DNA from: Fusobacterium ulcerans
GTDB lineage: Bacteria > Fusobacteriota > Fusobacteriia > Fusobacteriales > Fusobacteriaceae
Direction of reading: 5' to 3'
DNA: 64,000 bases
Assembly: GCF_003019675.1 (NCBI RefSeq)
Contig: NZ_CP028105.1
Span: 1,814,282-1,878,281, forward strand
Shown here: positions 6,892 to 15,923 of the stretch, piece by piece
Numbering within the stretch: the stretch's first letter is position 1
Layout of the letters: the number at the start of each line of letters is the position of its first letter
Notes under the pieces: model-generated
The model's input: the letters and a program-made list of their open reading frames with translations, nothing else
What the model was told of the DNA's origin: nothing
The model's database searches: none
Position numbers and translations under genes: made by a program

Positions 6892-9714
6892 ATGGAAACG
6901 AATTTAATTGAAAGCTTCAAAACAAGCTCAATAAATTTAAATATAGAATCAAGTAAAAACTTTCAGCATAGACTGCTTTGTAATAAAGATGAGAAAATTA
7001 TAACAACTTTAAGAAAAGAACTGGAGAGCTGTGATGAGTTTATAATTTCAGTAGCCTTTATAACAGAAGGAGGGCTGGCTCTGATTTTAGAAGAACTGAA
7101 AGAACTTGAAAACAGGAATATAAAAGGGAAAATTCTTACAGGAGATTATTTGAATTTTACTGAGCCTAAAGCTCTAAAGAGACTGCTAAATTATAAAAAT
7201 ATAGAATTGAAAATATTATCTAAAGAAAAATTTCATGCTAAGGGATATTTTTTTAGAAAAGATAATTTGTGGACTTTAGTAGTTGGGAGCAGCAATTTAA
7301 CTCAGACAGCTTTAACAGTAAATTTCGAGTGGAATTTAAAAGTAAATTCTCTGGAAAATGGGAAGATTGCAAAGGATATTTTAAGCAGCTTCAATGATAT
7401 TTTTGAAAGACTTCCAAAGTTGGATTTAGAAATGATAGAAAACTATGAAAAAGTATATAAACTTTCAAAGAGTTATTCTAAAGCTCAGGAAAAATTACAA
7501 AATCCTTTGTTTAAAAAAGAGATAAAGCCAAATATTATGCAGAAAGAAGCATTGGATAATTTAAGTGAGCTGAGAGAAAATGAAAAAGAAGGACTATTGA
7601 TTAGTGCAACTGGAACAGGAAAAACATATTTAAGTGCCTTTGATGTAAAAAAAGTAAAACCTGAAAAAATGCTTTTTATAGCTCATAGAAAAACTATAAT
7701 AAAAAAAGCTAAGTATACTTTTGAAAGTATTATAAGCAATAAAAAAATGGCAATCTATGGAGATGAAGATATTTCAGATGCAGACTATATATTTGCCATG
7801 GTTCAGACTTTAAATAAAAAAGAACATTTAGAAAGATTTCCTAAAGACTATTTTAATTATATAATAATTGATGAAGTTCATCACAGTGGAGCTAAAACTT
7901 ATCAAAGTGTAATAAATTATTTTAAGCCAGATTTTCTGTTGGGAATGACAGCAACTCCAGAGAGAAGTGATGATTTTGATATATATGGACTTTTTAATCA
8001 CAATATAGCTTATGAAATAAGACTTTATGATGCTTTGAGAGAAAATCTTCTGTGTCCATTTCATTATTTTGGAATCTCAGATATAACTGTAAATGGTGAA
8101 TGTATTGATGGAAAAACTTCTATAAAAAATCTTACTTTAGATCAAAGGATAGATCATATAATTGAAAAGAGCAGATATTATGGATATAGTGGAGAAAAAC
8201 TCCATGGGCTGATGTTTGTATCAAGAGTGGAAGAGGCAAATATATTAGCTGAAAAGCTTAATGAAAAAGGAATAAAATCTATAGCACTTACAGGAGACCA
8301 TGGGGATAATGCAAGAGAAAATGCTATTGAAAAGCTAGAGAAAGGTGAAGTAGAATATCTGATAACTGTTGATATATTTAATGAAGGAGTTGATATACCA
8401 TGTGTAAATCAAGTTATTCTTCTAAGACCAACAGAATCTTCTATTGTATATATTCAGCAACTTGGAAGAGGGTTGAGAAAAAATGAGAATAAGGAGTTTG
8501 TTGTAGTTTTAGACTTTATAGGAAACTATGAAAAGAACTTCTTAATTCCAACTGCTATTTCCCAAAATAATAGCTTTGACAAAGATTTTATGAAGAGATT
8601 TATTTTAAATGGAACAAATATGATTCCAGGAGAAAGCTCAATATCTTTTGAAGAAATAGTAAAAGAGAGAATATTTGAAAATATAAACAAGACAAATTTT
8701 TCAACTAAGAAAAATATAGAGCATGATTTTGAACTTCTGGAAAAACAATTAGGAAGGATCCCATTGTTAAATGATTTCTTTGTAAGAAATATGATAGATC
8801 CAAGTGTAATATTAAAGTTTAAAAAAGATTATGACAGTGTTTTGAAAGCTTTGAGACCTGATACAGAATTTGGTATTTTATCAGAGATGGAAAAGAATTT
8901 TTTGACTTTCCTGTCAAGTTTCTTTACTCCTGCTAAAAGAGTTCATGAAATGGTAATATTGCTGGAAGGTATTAAGGAGTCAAAAATTTCAATAGAAAAG
9001 ATAGAAGAGATTTTAGAGAAAGAATATAAGCTAAAAGATCAAAAAGAAAATATTGAAAATGGAATAAAACATCTTTCTAAAGAAATATTTACTAGCCTTT
9101 CTACTATGAAGGGATTTGAACCTATTTTAGAAAAAGCTGGCGGAGAATATCAAATAGATAAAAATTTTAAAAATGGATATAAAAATAATAAATATTTTAG
9201 AGATTTAATTGATGACTTGATTAAATATAATCTTGCTTATGTAGAGAAAAACTATAAACAATATGGAAAAGATTCTATTCAAAAATATAAACAATACACA
9301 AAACTGGAAGGATTCTGGCAGCTGAATCTGGACTTTAATAATGGATATCAGGTGAGTGGTTATATGGTATTTGAAGAAGCTAAAAAAGTTGTAATGTTTG
9401 TGACAATGGAAGACTCAAGTATTTTTGATAATAAGTTTTTAGATCAGCAAAGATTTCCATGGTTTTCTAAAAATAACAGATGCCTGAGCAGAAATAATAA
9501 GTTGACAGCTGAGGGAAAAATAGCAAAAAATTATTATATATTGGAAATATTTGTTAAGAAAAGTTCAGGAGAAAGTTTTTACTATTTAGGTCAAGCTGAA
9601 AAGGTTTTAAAAGCAAAGGAATGCTTTACTGAAAAGGGAGTTCCTCGTGTGGAGTATGAACTGAAATTAAAGAATGAAGTGCCAAAGGATCTTTTTGATT
9701 ATTTAATGGTATAG
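6892..9714 (+). CDS. PLD-like nuclease / SF2 helicase / DUF3427 protein
   Basis: A 940-residue three-part protein. Residues about 60-200 form a phospholipase-D-like nuclease half with the HxK motif FHAKGYF. Residues about 215-560 are a superfamily 2 helicase with ATGTGKT, DEVHH, TATPER and the motif VI region QQLGRGLRK. The C-terminal third corresponds to DUF3427. The frame is open from 6766, but that ATG lies on a terminator; the ATG at 6892 has GGAGGAAAAA before it and is chosen. It stands alone on its strand. Proteins of this architecture are scattered among bacteria and are suspected to process DNA; a defence role is possible but nothing adjacent supports it. Confidence 0.85.
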   Translation: METNLIESFKTSSINLNIESSKNFQHRLLCNKDEKIITTLRKELESCDEFIISVAFITEGGLALILEELKELENRNIKGKILTGDYLNFTEPKALKRLLNYKNIELKILSKEKFHAKGYFFRKDNLWTLVVGSSNLTQTALTVNFEWNLKVNSLENGKIAKDILSSFNDIFERLPKLDLEMIENYEKVYKLSKSYSKAQEKLQNPLFKKEIKPNIMQKEALDNLSELRENEKEGLLISATGTGKTYLSAFDVKKVKPEKMLFIAHRKTIIKKAKYTFESIISNKKMAIYGDEDISDADYIFAMVQTLNKKEHLERFPKDYFNYIIIDEVHHSGAKTYQSVINYFKPDFLLGMTATPERSDDFDIYGLFNHNIAYEIRLYDALRENLLCPFHYFGISDITVNGECIDGKTSIKNLTLDQRIDHIIEKSRYYGYSGEKLHGLMFVSRVEEANILAEKLNEKGIKSIALTGDHGDNARENAIEKLEKGEVEYLITVDIFNEGVDIPCVNQVILLRPTESSIVYIQQLGRGLRKNENKEFVVVLDFIGNYEKNFLIPTAISQNNSFDKDFMKRFILNGTNMIPGESSISFEEIVKERIFENINKTNFSTKKNIEHDFELLEKQLGRIPLLNDFFVRNMIDPSVILKFKKDYDSVLKALRPDTEFGILSEMEKNFLTFLSSFFTPAKRVHEMVILLEGIKESKISIEKIEEILEKEYKLKDQKENIENGIKHLSKEIFTSLSTMKGFEPILEKAGGEYQIDKNFKNGYKNNKYFRDLIDDLIKYNLAYVEKNYKQYGKDSIQKYKQYTKLEGFWQLNLDFNNGYQVSGYMVFEEAKKVVMFVTMEDSSIFDNKFLDQQRFPWFSKNNRCLSRNNKLTAEGKIAKNYYILEIFVKKSSGESFYYLGQAEKVLKAKECFTEKGVPRVEYELKLKNEVPKDLFDYLMV

Positions 9715-10031
9715 TTAAAAAGAGAAGGAAATGCAGAGATGCTTTCAAAATATATAATAAAATTTGTACAGAAAAATAGAAATTAAGAAGTTTAAAACAA
9801 ATATATATTTCATATAAAAATTGAATTGATTAAATGAATACAAAAATTATCTGTCTAAGAAAAAATATTTTTAAAATTATTATTATTGAAATATATTTTC
9901 AGAATATATTTAAAGTATATATAAAATACAAAGGGAAGCAACATAAAAAAGAACAAAGAGAAAATATAAATCATAGATTCACCAAGATATAATATTTATA
10001 TTCTATAAATTGTATTAATATTGAAAATTCA
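9715..10031. other. non-coding AT-rich stretch
   Basis: About 320 bases between the helicase gene and the glutaminase promoter. I see no convincing terminator, small ORF with ribosome site, or RNA structure. The stretch is nearly all A and T. Confidence 0.5.
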
Positions 10032-10060
10032 TTGACAAAATGTTACACTAAGTTTATATT
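10032..10060 (+). promoter_or_regulatory. promoter of the glutaminase-symporter operon
   Basis: TTGACA (10032-10037), a 17-nt spacer and TATATT (10055-10060) lie about 60 nt upstream of the glutaminase start. Confidence 0.7.
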
Positions 10061-10122
10061 ATAAATGGATGTTTTTTATTTTTTATAAAATTAAAAAACC
10101 TTTATGATATCAGGAGGAACTC

Positions 10123-11037
10123 ATGAAAGATTTATTAGATAAGTTAGTAAAGAAAAATATAGCAGAAACAAAATTAGGGACAGTTGCAAGCTATATTCCA
10201 GAACTTGATAAGGCTAAAAAAGATGCATTGGGATTATACATAATTGATGTAAATGGAAATGAATATTGTTCTGGAGATTGGGATACAAAATTTACAATTC
10301 AGAGCATATCTAAAATAGTAACTTTGATGTTGGCAATATTAGATAATGGAGAGGAATATGTTTTTTCTAAAGTGGGAATGGAGCCAACAGGAGATCCATT
10401 CAATTCTATTAAAAAGCTTGAAACTTCAAGCAGAAGAAAACCTTACAATCCTCTTATAAATGCAGGAGCTATAGCAATAGCTTCAATGATAAAAGGAAAA
10501 GATGTAAGAGATAAATTTCAGAGACTTTTAGATTTTCTTAGAAAAATATCTGAAGATGAAACTTTAGATGTAAATTATAAGATTTATTGTGGAGAATCTG
10601 AAACAGGAAATAGAAACAGAGCGATGGGATATTTCCTTAAAGGAGAAGGAATAATAGAGGGAGATGTTGAAGACGCATTGGATATATATTTTAAACAATG
10701 TTCAATAGAAGTAACAGCAAAAACACTTGCAAAGATAGCATTATTTTTAGCAAATAATGGTAAACTAAGCAGTGGAGAAATTGTAATTACTCCTAGAATA
10801 GCTACTATTGTAAAAACTTTAATGGTAACTTGTGGAATGTATGATAGCTCTGGAGAATTTGCTGTAAGAGCAGGAATTCCATCTAAAAGTGGTGTAGGAG
10901 GAGGAATTCTTTCTGTAGTACCAGGAAAAATGGGAATAGGAGTGTACGGACCATCTCTTGATAAAAAAGGAAATTCAATTGCAGGGGTACTTTTGCTGGA
11001 AGATTTATCCAGTGAGTTAAATCTGACAATATTTTAA
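10123..11037 (+). CDS. glsA: glutaminase
   Basis: A 304-residue glutaminase of the serine-hydrolase (beta-lactamase-like) fold, normal length for the family. It hydrolyses glutamine to glutamate and ammonia in the cytoplasm. The catalytic Ser-x-x-Lys pair is in QSISKIV (about residues 66-72), and the family motifs NPLINAGAIA, the C-terminal KSGVGGGIL and VPGKMGIG are intact. The ribosome site is AGGAGG seven bases before the ATG. The gene is followed by an AGCS sodium symporter, the same arrangement as glutaminase-glutamine transporter operons in other bacteria, so uptake and deamidation of glutamine, possibly with pH homeostasis, are the likely role. Confidence 0.93.
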   Translation: MKDLLDKLVKKNIAETKLGTVASYIPELDKAKKDALGLYIIDVNGNEYCSGDWDTKFTIQSISKIVTLMLAILDNGEEYVFSKVGMEPTGDPFNSIKKLETSSRRKPYNPLINAGAIAIASMIKGKDVRDKFQRLLDFLRKISEDETLDVNYKIYCGESETGNRNRAMGYFLKGEGIIEGDVEDALDIYFKQCSIEVTAKTLAKIALFLANNGKLSSGEIVITPRIATIVKTLMVTCGMYDSSGEFAVRAGIPSKSGVGGGILSVVPGKMGIGVYGPSLDKKGNSIAGVLLLEDLSSELNLTIF

Positions 11038-11119
11038 CCAGAAAAAATTTTGTTCAAGTAAATAAAATATGGTAAAATAAACAGAACTATATAATAAAAT
11101 ACTAGCATAGGAGGAAAGA

Positions 11120-12535
11120 ATGGTTTTTTTGTATGATGCATTTAACTGGCTGAACAATTTTATCTGGTCGTATATATTGATTATACTTCTTGTAGGATTA
11201 GGTGTATATTTTAGTTTTAAAACAGGGTTTGTTCAATTTAGAATGTTAGGGGAAATGTTTAGACTTCTTGGTGAAGGAGCTATGAAGAATGAAAGCTCTA
11301 ATGAAAAACATGGGTCAAGTGGAATTTCTTCATTTCAGGCATTTTGTATTTCAACAGCTTCGAGAGTTGGGACAGGAAATATGGCAGGAGTTGCTATAGC
11401 TATTGTTATAGGAGGTCCAGGAGCTGTATTCTGGATGTGGGTAATGGCTCTTATAGGTTCAAGTTCAAGCTTTGTAGAAAGTACACTTGCACAAATATAT
11501 AAAGTAAAAGAGGGAGATCACTTTAGAGGTGGACCAGCTTACTATATGGAAAAAGCTTTAGGAAAAAGATGGATGGGAGTTGTATTTTCAATTCTTATTT
11601 CTATAACTTTTGGACTTATATTTAATTCAGTACAGGCTAATACAGTATCATTTGCATTTGAAAAAGCTTTTAACGTTAATAGAATGTATTTAGGAATAGC
11701 AATATCTATTGCTACTGCTATTATCATTTTTGGTGGAGTAAAAAGAATAGCTCGTGCAGTGGAATATATAGTTCCTGTAATGGCTGTAGCATATGTTGCT
11801 GTAGCGTTGTTCGTTCTAGTAAAAAATTTTACAATGATACCATCTGTTATTGAATCTATAGTTTCTAATGCTCTTGGATTTAAACAAGCAGTAGGTGGAG
11901 GACTTGGAGTAGTAATAATGCAGGGGGTAAAAAGAGGATTATTCTCAAATGAGGCTGGAATGGGAAGTGCTCCCAATGCAGCAGCAACTGCAAATGTTAC
12001 ACATCCAGTAAAGCAAGGACTTATTCAAACTTTGGGAGTATTTACAGATACTATATTAATATGTTCTGCAACTGCTTTCATTATATTGATGTCTGGAGTA
12101 GATTTACAGGGAGAATCTAATGGAATACAGCTGACTCAGGAAGCTCTTGTTTCACAGGTTGGACCTTGGGGAAGTATATTCATTGCTATATGTATATTTT
12201 TATTTGCCTTCTCGTCTATCATAGGAAATTATTACTATGGAGAAACAAATATAGAATTCTTAAATGGAAATAAAATATGGTTAAATATTTACAGATGCTT
12301 TGTTGTATTTATGGTAATGTATGGATGTCTTGCTAAAGTTCAGATAGTTTGGGATATGGCAGACTTATTTATGGGATTCATGGCGATAATGAATCTAGTG
12401 GTAATAGCAATACTTTATAAAGTGGCAATTGCAGCTCTTCGCGATTATATAACTCAGAAGAAAAAAGGTTTAAATCCTCAATTTAAAACTTCAGCTGTTC
12501 CAGGATTAAAAAATGCTGAATGTTGGGATGAATAA
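11120..12535 (+). CDS. AGCS-family sodium:alanine/glutamine symporter
   Basis: A 471-residue carrier of the alanine/glycine:cation symporter family with about ten membrane segments. It shows the family signatures STASRVGTGNMAGVA near residue 75, FRGGPAYYMEKALG near 135 and GLFSNEAGMGSAPNAAA near 275. It imports a small neutral amino acid with sodium. It lies 82 nt downstream of the glutaminase gene with its own ribosome site (GGAGGAAAG), so glutamine is the most likely substrate. The operon ends at the terminator at 12557-12609. Confidence 0.92.
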   Translation: MVFLYDAFNWLNNFIWSYILIILLVGLGVYFSFKTGFVQFRMLGEMFRLLGEGAMKNESSNEKHGSSGISSFQAFCISTASRVGTGNMAGVAIAIVIGGPGAVFWMWVMALIGSSSSFVESTLAQIYKVKEGDHFRGGPAYYMEKALGKRWMGVVFSILISITFGLIFNSVQANTVSFAFEKAFNVNRMYLGIAISIATAIIIFGGVKRIARAVEYIVPVMAVAYVAVALFVLVKNFTMIPSVIESIVSNALGFKQAVGGGLGVVIMQGVKRGLFSNEAGMGSAPNAAATANVTHPVKQGLIQTLGVFTDTILICSATAFIILMSGVDLQGESNGIQLTQEALVSQVGPWGSIFIAICIFLFAFSSIIGNYYYGETNIEFLNGNKIWLNIYRCFVVFMVMYGCLAKVQIVWDMADLFMGFMAIMNLVVIAILYKVAIAALRDYITQKKKGLNPQFKTSAVPGLKNAECWDE

Positions 12536-12556
12536 AAATAACTAGATAATAATTAA

Positions 12557-12609
12557 TAAAAAGATGATCAAGAGTTTGATGATATTTCAACTTTTAGTCA
12601 TCTTTTTTT
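12557..12609 (+). terminator. terminator after the glutaminase-symporter operon
   Basis: AAAAAGATGA (12558-12567) and TCATCTTTTT (12598-12607) pair around a long loop and run into T7. Confidence 0.75.
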
Positions 12610-12712
12610 ATTGCTTAATTTTTTTTTGAAAAATTAATTCTTTTTATGATGTGTGATATTGAAAAATGATTCAGTATAAGAAAAAAACGTTTTAAAATAA
12701 GTCACAAAAAAG

Positions 12713-12741
12713 TTGACAACAAAAAAATGATAGAGTATACT
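12713..12741 (+). promoter_or_regulatory. promoter of the sugar operon
   Basis: TTGACA (12713-12718), a 17-nt spacer and TATACT (12736-12741) form a near-consensus promoter 48 nt before the ROK regulator gene. Confidence 0.82.
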
Positions 12742-12750
12742 AATATTAAT

Positions 12751-12769
12751 TAATAAAGTTTCTTTATTA
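12751..12769 (+). promoter_or_regulatory. candidate operator of the ROK regulator
   Basis: TAATAAAG and CTTTATTA form a perfect 8-bp inverted repeat with a 3-bp centre, placed just at and after the expected transcription start. The position suits a repressor site used for autoregulation by the ROK protein encoded next. This is inference from position and symmetry only. Confidence 0.5.
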
Positions 12770-12788
12770 GAAAAGAGAGGGGAATATT

Positions 12789-13838
12789 ATGACAACAATT
12801 AATGGAAAACCTAAAATAATAAAAGAAATAAACATGGCTTTAGTTAGAAAAAATATCATAAGAAATTCACCTATAACAAAGCCAGAGTTGTCAAAATTAT
12901 TAGGGCTCAGCCTTCCTACTATAAATAAATGTGTAGATGAACTTCTTGAAAAAGAAATTGTAAAAGTATTTGAAGGAGAAGTAGAAGTAAAGGGGAGTGG
13001 AAAGAAACCTATATTCTATGAGATAAACAGCGATCATGTATCATATATAGCTGCGTACTTTAAAGGAACTGTCCTTACAGTGAGAGAATACAATCTTCTT
13101 GGTAAAGTGAAAAATGAAAAAGTAAAAAAATTAAAAGAAGACAGTGATGAAAAAATATTGATTTCTGTTTTAGATAAAATGATAAAAGAATCTAAAAATA
13201 AAGAGAATATAGAGGCTATTTCCATTGGAATAGCAGGAATAATGGAAGAAAATGGAAGTATAAACAATGTCTATACTCTGAAAAATTTTAATGGAATATT
13301 TTTGAAAGAGGTATTGGAAGAAAGATATGATATTCCAATAATAATAGAAAATGATGCAAATCTAGTAACTTTTGGACTTGTGGATAAGATAGAATTTAAT
13401 ACAAGAGATCTTGTATATATTTATTTAGGAACTGGAATAGGAACTGGAACTGTAATAAATGGAAAACTTCACAAAGGAAAATCTAATTTTTCAGGAGAGA
13501 TAGGGGAGCTTCCAGTATCAACAGATAAGACTTTGGAAGATGACTATAAGGAAATAATAAAAAGAAAAGATATGGAAAAATTTGAGAAACTGATAATCTT
13601 TATACTTATGATAAATATTTCTATATTAAATCCTGAAATAATAGTATTGAGCAGTGATATATTAAAAATAGAAAAAAGTCTGTTAAAACGTATAATCAAG
13701 AAAATATCTGAAAGATTTGGAGAAGAAAATATGCCAGAGATAATTCTTGACAGCAATGATATTGAAAATGGAATGAAGGGAGCTTTAAAACTAGCTCTTC
13801 AAGAAAGTGACAAGGACTTGAAAATAATAGGGAAATAG
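12789..13838 (+). CDS. ROK-family transcriptional regulator
   Basis: A 349-residue NagC/XylR-type regulator. A winged helix-turn-helix occupies about residues 20-60 (PITKPELSKLLGLSLPTINK), followed by a sugar-kinase-like ROK domain with ENDANL and LGTGIGTGTVINGK. The zinc-binding cysteine cluster usual after the GEIG motif is missing (GEIGELPVSTDK), so it probably acts only as a sugar-sensing repressor and not as a kinase. It is the first gene of the operon and sits behind a palindromic site, which suggests autoregulation and control of the ABC importer downstream. Confidence 0.85.
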   Translation: MTTINGKPKIIKEINMALVRKNIIRNSPITKPELSKLLGLSLPTINKCVDELLEKEIVKVFEGEVEVKGSGKKPIFYEINSDHVSYIAAYFKGTVLTVREYNLLGKVKNEKVKKLKEDSDEKILISVLDKMIKESKNKENIEAISIGIAGIMEENGSINNVYTLKNFNGIFLKEVLEERYDIPIIIENDANLVTFGLVDKIEFNTRDLVYIYLGTGIGTGTVINGKLHKGKSNFSGEIGELPVSTDKTLEDDYKEIIKRKDMEKFEKLIIFILMINISILNPEIIVLSSDILKIEKSLLKRIIKKISERFGEENMPEIILDSNDIENGMKGALKLALQESDKDLKIIGK

Positions 13839-13847
13839 AGGTAGAAA

Positions 13848-14759
13848 ATGGGATATATATTATCAGTAGATGGTGGGGGAAGTAAAACTTCATATTGCCT
13901 TTATGAGATAGAAAGTAGTCATAAAGAATATATTAAAGGAGAAAGTACCAACTATAAAAATATAGGGATAGAAACAGTAAAAAAAAATCTGGAAGAAAAT
14001 ATAAATAAAATAATGGAAAGTAGGAATATTACTTTTCAAGATATAAAATATTTTGTATTTGGTCTTTCTAGTTGTGATACAGCTGAAGATTACAAGCTTT
14101 TCAAAGAATTACTTAATAGTATTGGGATAAAAGAAAATCTTGTGATAATGAATGATGCAGAACTGGCATTCAGAGCTATATGTCCATTTGAAGATGGAGG
14201 AGTTATTGTATCAGGAACAGGGTCTATAGGTTTTGCTTTTGACAAAGACAAAGTCATAAGAGTTGGAGGCTGGGGAAAGGACCTCAGTGATCTTGGTTCA
14301 GGATACTGGATTGGAAGAAAATTTCTTGAGAAATATATTCTTTATTTAGAAGATATGGAAGAGAAAGATGATTCTTTTGACAGAATGGAAATTTTGGGAA
14401 ATGACAGAAAAAAACAACTGGAAAAAATAGTTGAAAAATATGACACAGCAGAAAAAATAGCAAGTATAGCAAGATTTGTTATAGAGGAAAAAGATACTTC
14501 TCTATGCAGTAAAATATTGGATAAAGCAGTGGAAAAACTTATGATGATGATAAAAGAAATATCTAAGAGCATAGAAAAAGACAGCTACATATTGGTATTA
14601 TCTGGAGGAGTAGCTATAAGTGATGCAGTTACAGATAAGATACAGAAAAAAATAGTAGAAAATGCTTTAGGAAACAGAATAAAGCTGATACCTAATAGAT
14701 ATGAACCAGTAGATGGAGGAATAAATATAGGACTTAACTATCTTCAAAAGAATAAATAA
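13848..14759 (+). CDS. BadF/BadG-type sugar kinase (N-acetylglucosamine kinase-like)
   Basis: A 303-residue ATPase of the BadF/BadG/BcrA/BcrD family, ASKHA fold. The phosphate-1 loop reads LSVDGGGSKTSY at the N-terminus, phosphate-2 reads VSGTGSIGFA and the adenosine motif reads LSGGVAISD. Bacterial members next to sugar transporters are usually N-acetylglucosamine or glucosamine kinases. It starts nine bases after the ROK gene and overlaps the start of the next gene's frame, so it is clearly part of the operon. It would phosphorylate the imported sugar; an amino sugar is a reasonable guess. Confidence 0.8.
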   Translation: MGYILSVDGGGSKTSYCLYEIESSHKEYIKGESTNYKNIGIETVKKNLEENINKIMESRNITFQDIKYFVFGLSSCDTAEDYKLFKELLNSIGIKENLVIMNDAELAFRAICPFEDGGVIVSGTGSIGFAFDKDKVIRVGGWGKDLSDLGSGYWIGRKFLEKYILYLEDMEEKDDSFDRMEILGNDRKKQLEKIVEKYDTAEKIASIARFVIEEKDTSLCSKILDKAVEKLMMMIKEISKSIEKDSYILVLSGGVAISDAVTDKIQKKIVENALGNRIKLIPNRYEPVDGGINIGLNYLQKNK

Positions 14760-15923
14760 ATGGTGGTGGAAATGAAAAAGTATTTACAGGTATTTTCTGG
14801 AGGATTCTCAAATTTAGAAGTAGATATAGACAAACTAAAAGAAAAACTTTTAAAGATAATGGCTATAAAGAAAATAGATGGAATTATTATTGGATGGAAT
14901 GAAAATAGGGAACTGTATAGAGAATTGAAAGATTTTCTAAAATCTTATGGAACAAAACTATATTTCTGGCTTCCTGTATTTTCTGAACTGTCACATTACA
15001 AAGAATTTAATAAAGTTTTAGATTATACTGGAAAAGAAATAGAAAATTTCTCATTTCAAGAGGGAGAAAATTTTGAATTTTACTGTCCTAATACCATTAA
15101 AAATATAGAAAATGTAAAAAGTATATTTGATGAAAAGTTTTCAGATTATGAGATAGATGGAGTATTTCTGGATAAAATAAGATACCCAGCATTTTCAAAT
15201 GGAGGAAAAGCTGTATTCAGCTGTTTCTGTCCTGTATGCGTGGAAAAAATGAAAAAAAGAGGGATAGATGTAGAAAAATTAAAAGAATACATTGATAAAA
15301 CTTTTGAAAATCAAGGAAATAATCCACTTGAAATACAAAGTTATAAAGATTTTAGGTATGAATTTCAAGATAAAGAAATGAATCAATATTTTCAATTTAA
15401 AAATGATTCAATAACTGAAAAAATAAATGAACTGATAAATTTCTTTAAAAATAAGGGATTGGAAGTGGGGCTGGATACATATGCCTCTGATATTTCTTAT
15501 CTCTTTGGGCAGGATATAATCAGGCTCAGTGAGAAAGCGGATTTTATAAAACCTATGTATTATAGAAAAACTTATGCTCCAGCAGGAATTCCTTTTGAAA
15601 TACAGACTTATGGAGAACTATATAATAAAAAAGCTGGAGAGTTTCTTTTGAATATCATAGGAGAAAAGGATTTAAAAGATAATATAGGAAAAGAACAGAT
15701 GATAAAAGAGATAAAATATCTGACTGAAAATTTAAAAAATATATGTGTAGGAATAGATTTCAATAAGAAGGAAAATATAGCATTAAGTGATGCAGAATAT
15801 ATAAAAGAGGTATTTGATATTTTAGAAGAGGGAAATTCAGAAGGGATAGTTCTTTCATGGGATTTAATGAGCATACCAGAGGAACATCTGGATATATTTT
15901 TGAAAAGGGAGGAGAAATGCTAG
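14760..15923 (+). CDS. glycoside-hydrolase-like TIM-barrel protein
   Basis: A 387-residue protein without a signal peptide. The motif DGVFLDKIRYPAF (about residues 138-150) matches the DGxxLDxIRYP signature of the GHL/DUF187-like putative glycosidase families. A small cysteine group, CFCPVCVEKM, follows. The ATG at 14760 has no ribosome site; the ATG at 14772 follows GGTGG and may be the true start. It lies inside the sugar importer operon and overlaps the ABC ATPase gene by 7 nt. A cytoplasmic glycosidase acting on an imported disaccharide is the simplest reading, but activity is unproven. Confidence 0.65.
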   Translation: MVVEMKKYLQVFSGGFSNLEVDIDKLKEKLLKIMAIKKIDGIIIGWNENRELYRELKDFLKSYGTKLYFWLPVFSELSHYKEFNKVLDYTGKEIENFSFQEGENFEFYCPNTIKNIENVKSIFDEKFSDYEIDGVFLDKIRYPAFSNGGKAVFSCFCPVCVEKMKKRGIDVEKLKEYIDKTFENQGNNPLEIQSYKDFRYEFQDKEMNQYFQFKNDSITEKINELINFFKNKGLEVGLDTYASDISYLFGQDIIRLSEKADFIKPMYYRKTYAPAGIPFEIQTYGELYNKKAGEFLLNIIGEKDLKDNIGKEQMIKEIKYLTENLKNICVGIDFNKKENIALSDAEYIKEVFDILEEGNSEGIVLSWDLMSIPEEHLDIFLKREEKC

